Below, in pieces: positions 45,831-57,277 of a stretch of 64,000 nucleotides of DNA (position 1 is the first letter of the stretch; each line of letters begins with the position of its first letter). The stretch comes from Ascaphus truei. Lineage: Eukaryota > Chordata > Amphibia > Anura > Ascaphidae. The stretch is from positions 69,465,585 to 69,529,584 of the forward strand of contig CM071570.1 of NCBI GenBank assembly GCA_036426205.1, written 5' to 3'. A model generated the notes under the pieces. It searched no databases. It had not been told where the DNA came from and saw only the letters and a list, made by a program, of their open reading frames with translations. A program made the translations under genes and the position numbers.

Positions 45831-46482
45831 CTTATAGGGCACAAGGGGGATATGTTCTAATCCTGTGATCACTACAATTATTTTGCCTGAATTTTTTAAA
45901 CATGAATTTTAGGTTTAGTATATGCATATTACTTTCTCAATGGATATAATATAATATATTTTGTATATAAAAGTCAAATCACAGAAGAGCACATACAGTA
46001 CTGTAGCCAAAAAACACACTATTTGGCACAGAAGTTATGGACGTCAAAGTGCAAGTGTAATGAACTGAAGACAAAATTCATCATGTCACACTGAGTGAAA
46101 CTGCTTATTTTATTTTCTCTGCAGTAAGCAGAAAGTGATATTGATAATAGTTACATCAAAGTGATACTTTTGTGGTTGAAACGACAAACTTTAAATGCTC
46201 TCTCAACATAATTTTTTCCTTGGGAAAAATCATTGCATTTTACTATCAACTGCAAATCAACCGTTTTCTACACTGTCACAAAGCTAATTTCCACAGTTAC
46301 TAAATATGCAGCAGGCTAAGCTGTCTAAATAGATTTATGATTGATTAAATTTTAAAGGTACCATATAGGTAATTAGGGAAATAAATATTACTGTGGGCTA
46401 CAGTATATGTGAGATCATCAATGGAGATCATCAATGGAGAGGGCAGCTTTTTGAGCTGGAGACATTGCAAAAGCATAACATA
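45831..46482. other. Unassigned AT-rich region
   Basis: No gene or clear repeat boundaries. A 15-bp local tandem (GAGATCATCAATG twice) lies near 46412-46440. Confidence 0.4.
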
Positions 46483-46490
46483 GTGTAGGG

Positions 46491-46824
46491 CAGGAGTGTG
46501 CAAATGTTTCATTCTGAGCCTCCCTGACTGCTCTCCACCCTGCTCGCCTCCCCCCCCCCCCTCTACTTTGGCTTTGGCATCAAATTACACTGCGGAGTCT
46601 TGTGAGATCACGTTGCCATGGCAACACGGCGTCAGATGACCCGCATCGTCATTTGAGGCCAGGTTGCCATGGCGCGCCCGAAGCCAAGGTAAGGGATTAT
46701 ACAGAGGCCTGACGCAGTCCCCCAGCTTTTAATTTAAATGTCTTCGGGGCTGTATGGGGCCTCTCTAAACGCCGTGCCCTTCCCCCGAAAATCTTGCGCG
46801 CCCCCCAGTTTGCGCACATCCCTA
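46491..46824. mobile_element. hAT-type MITE with 8-bp target duplication
   Basis: The left end CAGGAGTGTGCAAA and right end TTTGCGCACATCCCTA are imperfect inverted repeats of the CAGGGGTGYGCAAA type. The flanks GTGTAGGG (46483-46490) and TTGTAGGG (46825-46832) match in 7 of 8 bases, fitting the 8-bp hAT target duplication. It is 334 bp, CpG-rich, and has no transposase. Confidence 0.85.
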
Positions 46825-46986
46825 TTGTAGGGCAGTTACTTCAGGGGCATTTAGTCAGCTGCAAATAGCACTTATTCTATGTTTCCCTTGAATCCTGCAT
46901 CCTACACACTTCTAGCTTCCAAACCTCAGAGATATTTTAATGTGAGACATGGGATTGTTGTAGACTATCACTAGTTGCTAATACTA

Positions 46987-47335
46987 CAGATGCAGCGGCC
47001 ATTATTGAAACACTTCACGCGTTATATACCTCGGAATACCCATGTGATGGCGCGCGATTTCTTCCAACATACCGTCTTCAGACACAAGTGCAGAAAATGG
47101 CATTTTAGTGTTCTGACTTTTAAACACCTGAAATTGACACAGTAGCACAGTACTGTACACATTACAATTAATTCATTTCATTGCATTTAATTGCACACAA
47201 TCCATGAAATTCAAGCAAAGCAACCGCGATAAACACGTGTGCCTGGGGCAATTGGTGGAGTTAATGCCGCATGGAGTACAGCAGCGCACACAAAAACGGC
47301 GCCGTGATTTGTTCGAATAACGGCCGTTGCATACA
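46987..47335. mobile_element. MITE with TA flanks (mariner/Tc1-like)
   Basis: Ends CAGATGCAGCGGCCATTATT and AATAACGGCCGTTGCATACAG-type are imperfect inverted repeats, flanked by TA (46985-46986, 47336-47337). It is 349 bp with no coding capacity. The end resembles that of the nested MITE at 55461. Confidence 0.65.
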
Positions 47336-48147
47336 GTATGTACCATCAAAAAACATATCTGTTAACAGTTTTGATTAGTAATTTGACAAGTCTGTTTAGG
47401 TATTCAGACTACTCAATTCAACGGACAGAGCTACAGCAATAGAAACACAGGTGGACTGAATTGTTTTCCTGAGTACTGGAAAATTCTCACTACAGTATGT
47501 ATATTGGAGCAGAATCTGGACCTGCGACTATGAGGGCTATGCACTAAGCTCCATGGCTTTGCGTTCTGATGTTCCAAAAAGCAGGTTCGTTAAAAAGTGA
47601 GGCTGGGGACGTGATTCACTAAGGCCTTGAACCCATTTTTTAACGTACTTGCTCAAAAAAGCTCAAAACAGCCACAGCATACGTGTTGCTTTTTCCCCCC
47701 CCTGCTAGCGTTCTTAACCTTTACGTACGCTAGCTGATAGAAAAAAAAGCCGCATGTAACATTTGCATGGAGATTCTGCATGTTACAGGCGATCGTACAC
47801 TAAATAAATATATTTTAATAATAGGGGCATTGGTTTCAGGTCCGAGGACCCCCTACTTCAGGAGATACAGGCCCCGTTATGGTGTGCCGGTATCCCCTGC
47901 ACTTTAAAGCTCCCGCGTCACGTGACGGGGACATTTAAATTCTGCAGGGGATACCGGCACCCCATAAAAGGGCCTGTATCTCCTGAAGTAGGGGTCCCCA
48001 AGGCTGAAACAATGCGGTTCAGCTCTGGAGACCCCCTGCACATCTACACTAGTATTAAAACACACATAACAAAAAATAATAATTCATTACCGTAGCGGCT
48101 ATCCACTATGGTAATGAAGCTGCATTAATGTACATTTTAATAATAGT

Positions 48148-48418
48148 GTTCGGGAGCAGGGGGTCCCCTGAGCTGAATTGCATTGATTTCTGCCTCAGGG
48201 ACCCCCTACTTCCAGAGTTACAGGCCCCGGTATGGGGCATCGGGTGCCAATGTCGCTGCCATCTTTATAGCGTCCAAGACGCGACGTGGGCTCTATAAAG
48301 ATGGCGGCGACACTGGCATCGATTCTCCAAACCGGGGCCTGTAATTCGGGAAACAGGGTGTCCCTGAGGCAGAAATCAATGCGGTTCAGCTCAGGGGACC
48401 CCCTGCTCCCGCACACTA
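48148..48418. repeat. Long hairpin in copy C
   Basis: GGGAGCAGGGGGTCCCCTGA and onward pairs with the reverse-complement arm ending GGGACCCCCTGCTCCCGCAC. Arms are about 120 bp around an AGACGCGACGTGGGCTCTA centre. Two smaller hairpins (GTAGCGGCTATCC...; TAGCGGCTATCCGCTA) flank it. Confidence 0.8.
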
Positions 48419-48497
48419 TTAATAAAAATAAATTAAAGCAGCTTCATTACCTTAGCGGCTATCCGCTAAGGCAATAAAGGGGTTAAGGCACATTAGC

Positions 48498-48531
48498 ATG
48501 TTTATTGGGGGCAATTGCCCCCAATAAACAT
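48498..48531. repeat. Perfect 34-bp palindrome
   Basis: The half-site ATGTTTATTGGGGGCAA is followed directly by its exact reverse complement. Part of copy C. Confidence 0.95.
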
Positions 48532-49993
48532 AGCAATATACAACACACGTCCCCCCCACCCCCTAACACATACAGTACTGTAATGGTCCAAAAAACTATT
48601 ATCCACGTATGGATAATAATGCATTTGCCCATTTTAAATACATATAAATTACAATAAATACAGTCAATATATATTACACTTAACTTTTACAGGCACCCAC
48701 GATGAAGGCCGTCTTCATCCTCATCTTCATTCTGCCCATGCCCCCTCCGATGCTGCAAAACATACACAAGAATAAAAACATCCAATGTAATGTCCCCTAA
48801 CCCCTTAATCACCATAGCGGTTTTTAACCGCTACAGTCATTAAGGGGTTAACCCACCCTCACCCACCACTCGGGAGGCCTAACACTATGCAAAATATATG
48901 TAACAATAAAATACACTATGAACAATGTCCCCTAACCACCAATGCCATCATGAAAATCAAATAGAAACTAAGCAACATCCATACAATTAGCATCAATCAA
49001 TTAATCCATTTCCAAAAACAATTACAATACAATACAATACAAATCAATTATACAATTCCCTATTCAATTCCTAAAGCCAAACCATTGCCAAAAGAATTCT
49101 AATTGAAAGTAACCGCCATCTTTCTAATCTAACTACCAGAAAGAAGCCAGTAAAAATAACTTGTTTATTTTTTGTACATACAGGTTTGGTTCCTTTTGGT
49201 TTGCGGGGGACCTCTGGAGACCACCTGCGGTATCCTTGGGCTTCTCACGGGTACCAGGCTGGCGGGTCCACGGGGGACACCTGCGGGGAAGAACCGGTGG
49301 CCCCACATCTGTGGGGGCACCGCGGACCCACATCTGTGGGGGCACCGCGGACCCATAGGGCCCACCCGTGGGTCCCCAGACCCCCGTGGGAACCACCTGA
49401 GGTCACTCAGACACCTGTGGTCTGACCCAGGGCCCCCCAGACATTCGTGGGCCTACTGTGGAGACCCCATTGTGGCCCACAGTGACCCGCGGAGACCACC
49501 TGGTGGACCATGGCGCCTGGCGGGACCCACCAACAGACCTCCAGACCCTGTGTGAAACGATGCTGGTAACCTGTAGGTCTGTGAGGTGTCCCGTCAGGCC
49601 CACCGGGGACTCCCGTGGGCCTGGGGTATGAACCCTGTATGTAAAATAATAAATCATGTATTTATGGGGGGGCACAGGGGGTGGGTTATGTATTTAATAA
49701 ATATAATGACGTTTATTGTGGGGCAGTGTATTGTTTTTATTGTGGGTACTGGGGGTGGAGGTATTGGGGTATTGACCCCAAGGGAATGTGGGTAGGCCTC
49801 CCGGCTGGGTATTGGGTGGGGGTGGTTAGGCCTCACGGGGTGGGGGGGTAGTGGGGGAGGGTATGTAGGCCTCCCGAGTGGTGGGTGAGGGTGGGTTAAC
49901 CCCTTAATGATTGTAGCGGTAATAACCGCTGTGGTGATTTAGAGGTTAGGGGACATTACATTGGATGTTTTTATTCTTGTGTATGTTTTGCAG

Positions 49994-50062
49994 CATCGGA
50001 GGGGGCATGGGCAGGATGAAAATGAGGATGAAGATGGCCTTCATCGTGGGTGCCTGTAAAAG
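49994..50062 (+). other. 69-nt exon-like cassette in copy C right arm
   Basis: TTTTGCAG precedes and GTAAGTG follows. The interior is nearly identical to the other copies, with one G to A change in the GATGAAGATGAGGATGAAG run. Confidence 0.5.
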
Positions 50063-50409
50063 GTAAGTGTAATATGTTTTTACTGTATTTATTGAAAGTT
50101 ATATGTATTTAAAATGGGCAAATGCATTATTATCCATATGTGGATAATAGTAATTTTGCCCATTACTGTATTGTATGTGTTAGGGGGGTGTATTTAGTTA
50201 TAGATATTGTTTATTATTTTTGGAGGCGCAACATTGGTACCGCAGGCCCGCGGGGACCCCGGGACGGCTGCGGGGACCCCCAGACTCCCGCGGGGACCCC
50301 TGCACTCCCACGTGGACCCCCGCTTGGTGAGCCGGGGACACCTGACAGCCTGTTGTATGGGTTTTGCACATGCAAAAATATTTTTTCTAGTCCAGCTTTT
50401 TTTGCGTCT

Positions 50410-50676
50410 ACCTGGAGCTGACGTGTTCTGATCAACGCAACTTTCACGTACGCTAAGGTTGCGTTGCTTAGTGCATCCCGCTTAAGGGCAGAATTTAACG
50501 CAAACAGGGTAACGAACGAGCAAAGTTGGACTTAGAAAAAAATCCTGAAAAAAGTCAGTTTTAGAGTGCAAAGTGCTTGTTTGCGTTGCTTAGTGCATCG
50601 GGTTCAGCGCAACATCACGTTCTAAGAGCACTTTGCGCTCTAAAATTGACTTAATGGAGCTTAGTGCATGACCCCC
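50410..50676. repeat. Subterminal repeats at the right end of copy C
   Basis: TTGCGTTGCTTAGTGCATC occurs near 50458 and 50581, and the terminal repeat itself ends GCTTAGTGCATGA. Similar repeats with the same spacing lie at 60051-60270 in copy D. Repeated subterminal motifs of this kind often bind transposase. Confidence 0.7.
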
Positions 50677-50679
50677 TAT

Positions 50680-51317
50680 GTATCAACGCTTTTTGCTTCA
50701 ATTTTCCCCTGTCTTCCCTAGCTTGCTCCATGGGGAGTATCAGTAGCAGGAGTTGGGGAGGAGAGTTATATTGTGTACATGTTATAACGAGATGTATTAC
50801 AGTCGGTTGTTCTCTGCACCACACTTTTTTTTCTTTTATTTGCCCCAAAAAGTCTCCACACCTTAAGTGGCGTAAGTGTAATTTACTGCATCAGATGTAA
50901 GAAACTATTCTTACATATGTCACAGCTCTGTCCCAAAAACTAATGCAGTGTGCATGAACACATTTTTCTCTACTTTGATACACAGACTTTACTGTTATGT
51001 CACCTGCTTATTTTGAGTGTGACAATTATGGTCAGGATTCTGATTGCACTATTAATGGGGTGAGATATCATGGCAAATTTTGAGCAAAATTGGTACAAGT
51101 TGCATAACTTTTATCTTATATCTCTTTGCGTTGATGCATTAAGGTCTTTGCTCCATGTTTTTCTTTGTGTGCTCCAGCTTTGATTTGGAGAGTGTGAAGA
51201 GGAGAAGTTAGGGAGGAATTACATGCAATATTATAATGAGATGTATCAAACTCAGAGTCTCCGTACATCCCTTTTATGTATGCCATGATTAAGGTGGCAT
51301 AAACTTTTTGGGGCATT
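50680..51317. other. Unassigned region
   Basis: No gene recognised. ATGTATCAACGCTTTTTGC near 50679 and a related GTTGATGCATTAAGGTCTTTGC near 51131 suggest a decayed repeat into which copy C inserted. Confidence 0.35.
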
Positions 51318-54192
51318 AATTTTTTTATTTTTTTTTACTTGAATTTTTATTGAGCATTTTTTCATACAAAATAAGAATTAACAAAACATATAAAAAATAA
51401 AAAAAGGGGAGGTGGGAAGGTGGGGGAGGGGAAGCATTTGTAAAAAAATATAGCATTGTACACAACATTTTAGTTACAACATGTATCACTCTGTTCCGAA
51501 TATTCTAATCTATATATGGGGATATACCTGCATGGCGAAACCAGGAGGCCCAAATCTCAGAAAATCGTGAGGTAGAACCGTTCAGATAGGCTGAGAGTTT
51601 TTCCATATAAACTATATGCCAGATTTTATTGTTTATTTGGTTTAAGGATGGGGGGGGCAGGTTATTTCCAATTTTTGGCAATTGTACACCGTGTAGCATT
51701 TAACATTTGGGCTAGTACTCTAGCTTTTTTTCAGGGAATATTGGCTATTGGCTTGTCTAACAATATATATACTGGGTCATGTGGGACAGTGATTTCTAGG
51801 ATCTTGTGTATTAAGGTGAACACTTCCGTCCATGTTTGTTGGATTTTGGGACATGACCAGAATATATGCAGAATATTCCCTACTTCGCCACAACCACGCC
51901 AGCATAGTGGGGAGACCCCTGGGAGAAAAGAGTGCAGTCTGGCAGGAGTCATGTACCATCTGTATATTAACTTGTAAATTTTCTCTTTTATTACAACGCA
52001 CGATGAATTTTTGGAGGCAGCTTCCCTGGATGTCTTTCCAGGTATCAAGATCTATACAAACGTTAAGATCCTTTTCCCAGGATACCATTTATTTATCGGG
52101 GGTTTGATTGCTCTTGATAGAGGATAGGCTTTGATAAATTCTGGAGATTATGCCCTTTGTGTGGGGTTGGTGTAAACACCATTCCTCAAACAGAGTTAAA
52201 GTATGGGGTTGGCTCGGTTTATAGGCTGATTGGATATAATGTCTAACCTGGAGAAATCTGAAAAAATCGGAAGAGGGGATATCATGATTCATTTGCAGAG
52301 AGGCGAATGGGGGGACTTTCCCTTGAACGAGAATATCTTTGACTCTCTTGAGACCTTTTTGAACCCAGGTATGGGAGAGCGGGTTTTCTGTGTAAAAAGG
52401 AAGAGAGGGGTCCGAGAATAGGGGTTGCATGAGGGAAGGGGTACCGGTTAATTGAAACTTGGATTTGAGGGAGTTCCAGATATTACAGGCAAAGGATATC
52501 ACCGGGTTCTTGAAAATCTCGGGTGGTCTAGACTTTTTGTTGAGCCAGAGAAGATTTTTGATTCTGCATGGGGAGCAAATCAAATCCTCTATCTCGACCC
52601 ACCTCCTTTCGGTTGGGTTTGAATGCCAGCTAACCAGTTGCCCTAATTGAGCTGCTCTATAGTAGTTTTGTAAATTTGGAAGAGCTAAGCCTCCTTCTGA
52701 TTTGGACTTATATAGAATATCTTTGCGAACTCTGGGTCACCTGTTTTGCCAGACAAACTTCAAAATTTTCTTCTGAATATTATTTAAATCTTTCTGACAG
52801 ATTTTAACCGGGAGAGTTTGAAAGAGATAGAGGAGTCTAGGTAAAATATTCATTTTAATAGTAGTTATTTTCCCAAACCAAGATATTATATATGGGTTCC
52901 AAGTGGCTAAGTCCTTGACTATCTGGTCAAAGAAGGGTTTAAAATTTGCGTTGTATAAAGTTGAATAATTTTTTGTTAGTTGAACCACTAGATACTTAAT
53001 ATGGTTCGCGTTCAATTTGAAGTCAAAATTTAGTTGTAGTAATTTTACTAATTCTTTGGGGAGATTTAAACTGAGGGCCATGGATTTGGAATGATTAATT
53101 TTATAACCTGAAAGTAAGCCGAATTCTGATAGAACCTGAAAAAGGTTAGGGAGGGATGTGAGAGGTTTTGAAAGCGTCAATAATATATCATCCGCAAAAA
53201 GAGCTATTTTGAATTCTTCCTGACCAACAGAAATACCCGCAATATTGGGGTTCATCCTTATCTGGCATGCTAATGGCTCTACGGCTAAGGTGAACAACAA
53301 AGGTGAGAGCGGACACCCGTGCCTAGTTCCATTTAATATTGGGAAGGGGTCAGACAAAGAGCTGTTCGTCCTCACGATGGCCGTTGGTGTGGAGTATAGA
53401 GTGTTTATACTATTTAAAATTTTGCTGTGAATCTCATCTGCGAAAGCGTAGCTGACATAAACTGCCAATCTAATCGATCGAACGCTTTTTCTGCGTCTAA
53501 AGAGAGTAATAGAGATGGGCACTTTGTAAGGTTTGCTACGTGTATTAGATTCACTGTCCTCCTTGTGTTGTCAAGGGCTTGTCTGCCCAGGACAAACCCC
53601 ACCTGGTCCGGATGAACCAATTTAGGGAGGATGCTTTTTAATCTGTTGGCCAGGATCTTTGCATAAAGTTTTAGATCAGTATTTAACAGCGAAATAGGTC
53701 TGTAGCTAGAACACAACAGAGGATCTTTCCCCTCTTTGGGGATTACCACTATGGTAGCTTGGAGCATATCTCTAGGAGGGGGAAGGCCTAGTTGCATCTC
53801 ATTAAATACTTTGGTAAGGAATGGGAGGAGCATTGTGGAATATTTCTTGTAGTAAAGATTAGAAAATCCATCCGGACCAGGGGCCTTCCCAATTTTCAGG
53901 GGTTTTATTGCTTCCATAATTTCCAGGGGCTCTATAATTTTCTCAAGGTTTGTGATGTAATTTGGGTCTAGAGTGGGGAGTCGGCATTTTGTTAGGTAAT
54001 TCCGGATCTTTATTGCTCTTTTCTCTTTAGCCGGGTCTCCCACTGGGCCTGGCAGATTGTAAAGGGATGTGTAGTAGTCCCTAAATGCATCACTTATAAT
54101 TTTGGGGTTGTGGGATACTGAGCCATTTTTAGTGTGGATGTTATGAATTTTAGCCTTAGCTTGTTTTTGCTTTAATTTGCGTGCCAGCATTC
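51318..54192 (-). pseudogene. L1-type LINE ORF2, 5' truncated (element 2)
   Basis: Minus strand, starting within ORF2 at the linker (KAKIHNIHTKNGSVSH). RT motifs follow: KIGKAPGPDGFSNLYYKKYS, SYRPISLLNTDLKLYAKILA and LLSLDAEKAFDRLDW; after one frameshift near 53430, GTRHGCPLSPLLFTLAVEPL and the catalytic FADD at 53187-53198. The C-terminal zinc knuckle CX3CX7HX4C (CWRGCGEVGNILHIFWSC) lies at 51851-51904. The 3' end is a T-rich run at 51320-51338 (poly(A) on the minus strand). Only a few frameshifts separate the frames, so it is much younger than L1 element 1. Endonuclease and ORF1 are absent. Confidence 0.9.
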
Positions 54193-54279
54193 TATCTCAT
54201 CATTCTATTTATTAAATACATAACCCACCCCCTGTGCCCCCCCAGAAATACATGATTTATTATTTTACATACAGGGTTC

Positions 54280-54700
54280 ATACCCCAGGCCCACAGGAGT
54301 CCCCAGTGGGCCTGACGGGTCACCTCACAGACCTACAGGTGCTAAGCATCATGTTTCAAACAGGGTCTGGGGGTCTGTTGGTGGGTACCATCAGGCACCA
54401 TGGTCCACCAGGTGGTCTTCGCGGGTCACCGTGGGCCACAATGGGGTCTCCACAGTAGACCCGCGGATTTCTGGGGGGCCCCGGGTCAGACCCACAGGTG
54501 TCTGAGGGGCCTCGGGTGGTTCCCACGGGGGTCCGGGGACCCACTGGTGGTCCCTACGGGTCCGCAATGCCCCCACAGATGTGGGGCCACCGGTTCTTCC
54601 CCGCAGGTGTCCCCCGTGGACCCGGAAGCCTGGTACCCGTGAGAAGCCCAAGGATATCGCAGATGGTCTCCAGAGGTCTCTCGCAGACCTGAGGAACCAA
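54280..54700. repeat. GC-rich degenerate minisatellite block (copy D left)
   Basis: Loose repeats of about 30 bp based on CCCCAGAC / GGTCTGGGG and ACCCGTGGG-type cores. The block is bounded by inverted ACATACAGGGTT / AACCTGTATGT sequences. Equivalent blocks are at 38620-39040, 49184-49640 and 58746-59180. Several long open frames here (Gly/Pro/Thr-rich) result from lack of A/T-rich stop codons. Confidence 0.75.
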
Positions 54701-55460
54701 ACCTGTATGTAAAAAAAATAAACCGGACCTATACATTAAATACATCAATCCACCCCCCCCCCCCAACACATACAGTACAATAATGTGCAAAATAACTATT
54801 ATCCAGATATAGATAATAGATTATGTGCCCGTTATGAAACACATAAAACATGCATAAATCAAAACATTAATTCTTAATCTTAAAATCATCACATTGCATG
54901 TTACAATAAATCCAGCAGCAATTGTAAATATAAAACAACAAACCAGCAGCTACACAAATGTATATGAAATGTCACACAATTACATTGTGTGTACATGATG
55001 CAATTAATCTGTGAATCATGTAACACTATGCAAAATATATGTAACAATAAAATACACTATGAACAATGTCCCCTAACCATCAATGCCATCATGAAAATCA
55101 AATAGAAACTAAGCAACATCAATACAATTACCATCAATTAATTAATCCATTTCCTAAACCAATTACAATACAATACAAATCAATTATACAATTCCCTATT
55201 CAATTCCTAAAGCCAAACCATTGCCAAAAGAATTCTAATTGAATGTAACCACCATCATTCTAATCTAACTATCAGAAAGAAGCCATTAAAAATAACCTGT
55301 AACTAAATACAAATTACTTTATTCACACCAATGTCAAAATTAAGCTGATAAATACATTAGCCATACATGAAGAGAACATAAACATTAGTAAAACAATCAA
55401 TTATTATCCCTGTATGTCTTTACATATAGATAGATATACATAACATACAGGGGCAATATA

Positions 55461-55835
55461 CAGTACCGACACACTTTATTGAAGTGTGGTCGGTACCGCA
55501 AGCCGGGAAATCTCCCGGCTTGCTAGTGGCCGCCCCTCGGCGTGCGACGCGCGGTCACGCGTCATCGGGAGCGTGCGCCCCCCTTCACCACGCGTGTCCA
55601 GGCTCCCCGAGGGAGCCCTGGTTGTCCCGCGATCGCGGGACAGCGGCAGGGGGTTCCGGGGACCCGCGGACACCGGCAGCGGTAGGGAGCGCCCCCGATC
55701 GGAGGGCGCTCTTTTTTTTCCGCCCTGGCTCTGCTTCCGCGCCCGTCAACTCTCGTGTATCGCTCTCTGCCCGTCTGACCGTTTGCGCGTTCAGCAGAGA
55801 ACGGGCAAATGCTCGAATAAACTCTGCCGCAGCAG
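55461..55835. mobile_element. GC-rich MITE nested in copy D left arm
   Basis: Absent from the corresponding site in copy A (39470) and in the opposite arm (about 57990), where GGGGCAATAATAGAGC is continuous. Ends CAGTACCGACACACTTTATT and AATAAACTCTGCCGCAGCAG are imperfect inverted repeats flanked by TA. It contains inner hairpins (AAGCCGGGAAATCTCCCGGCTT; TCCCGCGATCGCGGGA). Confidence 0.8.
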
Positions 55836-56032
55836 TAATAGAGCATAAAAAACAATGCATTTACATCCAAAAATCACATATAATACACCCAATCACTGTC
55901 CGTGAATGTATGTATAGCCATAGGTACATAATAGATACATTCACGGGCATTAAATGGGACTGAAAAAATAAAAGACATGAATCAAAAATCAAAAAAACCT
56001 GTAAAAGTAAAAATAATAAACTTTTCTTTTGT

Positions 56033-56299
56033 TTACTCACTATTAGATGCCCACTCACCGAAATCCAGGCAACCCGGAAGCACTGGAACCAATCCACAGG
56101 TAACCATAAAAAAATAAACCCTTACAATCCATAACGGTGTCTTCTTTCTTCTATTTGTAATCCTTCCCGTCAGCCTTGGGGTCTTCTTTTCTTCTTTGGG
56201 GTCTTCTCCGTCTTCTTCCGTCTTCTTCCATCTTCTTCTGCCATGCCCTTCTTTTCTTCTTAGGAGGGGAGGTGTTCCCTCCTCGGCGTCTGGCTTCAA
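56033..56299 (-). CDS. Short Lys/Arg-rich open frame (copy D left)
   Basis: 88 codons, homologous to the frame in copy A (GHGRRRWKKTEEDGEDPKEE, RITNRRKKTPLWIVRVYFFM, CLDFGEWASN). The donor-like site is GTGAGTAAAC. The right-arm counterpart at 56911-57111 shares the last 50 residues, but a 1-nt change shifts the N-terminal part. No known domain; translation is unproven. Confidence 0.35.
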   Translation of the reverse strand: MKPDAEEGTPPLLRRKEGHGRRRWKKTEEDGEDPKEEKKTPRLTGRITNRRKKTPLWIVRVYFFMVTCGLVPVLPGCLDFGEWASNSE

Positions 56300-56309
56300 A
56301 ATTTAGCGA

Positions 56310-56840
56310 CATAAGCTTTTATAGGCCTATGACGTCACATTTTGGTCAAATGTTTCCCACGGTCCTGATTGGGCCGTGAAAAACATGTGATATTGTAAAA
56401 AAAAAAATGAGGACGTCATTTAAAGGCAATGACGCCAGCCAATCAGAATGTCTGAGTTTCAATTGCCTTTAAGATGACGTCATCAAAACAAAGATGTCCG
56501 GCGACACATGGTACGGTAGCCAATCAGAGCGTTGGAACTCCATCCCAACTCTGATTGGCTCAAGTAGACCATGTGACAGAGGCTTTGCTTCAGCCAATCA
56601 GAATTGGGATGGAGTTCCCACGCTCTGATTGGCTACCGTACCATGTGTCGCCGGCCATCTTTGTTTTGATGACGTCATCTTATAGGCAATTGAAACTTAG
56701 CCATTCTGATTGGCTGGCGTCATTGCCTTTAAATGACGTCATCATTTTATTTTTTTCGGCCAAATCACATGTTTTTCACGGCCCAATCAGGACCGTGGGA
56801 AACATTTGACCAAAATGTGACGTCATAGGCCTATGAAAGC
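56310..56840. promoter_or_regulatory. Symmetric promoter-like centre of copy D
   Basis: Six ATTGGCT/AGCCAAT CCAAT boxes are arranged symmetrically (about 56438, 56518, 56554, 56590, 56629, 56710). CRE-like TGACGTCA elements lie at 56330-56337 and 56818-56825, and GACGTCAT motifs near 56476 and 56671. On the left side TTTTATAG (56317-56324) reads CTATAAAAG on the minus strand. On the right it is decayed to CTATGAAAG. The layout predicts divergent transcription into both arms. Copy A keeps the left half with an intact TATA-like box. Confidence 0.5.
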
Positions 56841-57277
56841 CTATGTCGCCTCATTTTGAAGCCAGACGCCGAGGAGGGAACACCTCCCCTCCTAAGAAGA
56901 GAAGAAGGGTGTGGCAGAAGAAGATGGAAGAAGACGGAGAAGACCCCAAAGAAGAAAAAAGACCCCAAGACTGACGGGAAGGATTACAAATAGAAGAAAG
57001 AAGACACCATTATGGATTGTAAGGGTTTATTTTTTTATGGTTACCTGTGGATTGGTTCCAATGCTTCCGGGTCGCCTGGATTTCGGTGAGTGGGCATCTA
57101 ATGGTAAGTAAACAAAAGAAAAGTGTATTATTTTTACTTTTACGGGTTTTTTTGATTTTTGATTCATGTCTTTTATTTATTCAGTCCCATTTAATGCCCG
57201 TGAATGTATCTATTATGTACCTATGGCTATACATACATTCACGGACACTGAATGGGTGTATTATATGTGATTTTTGG

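Larger units (their letters stand above)
47532..50676. mobile_element. Palindromic Harbinger-like element, copy C (both ends present)
   Basis: The ends are GAGGGCTATGCACTAAGC at 47532 and GCTTAGTGCATGACCCCC ending at 50676, flanked by TAT on both sides. The left arm (47532 to about 49160) carries nested hairpins, a decayed 69-nt cassette and AT-rich sequence. The right arm (from 49165) carries the GC-rich block, the intact cassette at 49994 and subterminal repeats. The left GC-rich block and the whole promoter-like centre are deleted. No transposase. The end sequence and short target duplication resemble the TTA-flanked MITE at 14128, so I infer a Harbinger-type family. Confidence 0.75.

Noticed and set aside
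52089..52650. Plus-strand open frames across L1 element 2
   Set aside because: Shadows of the minus-strand ORF2.
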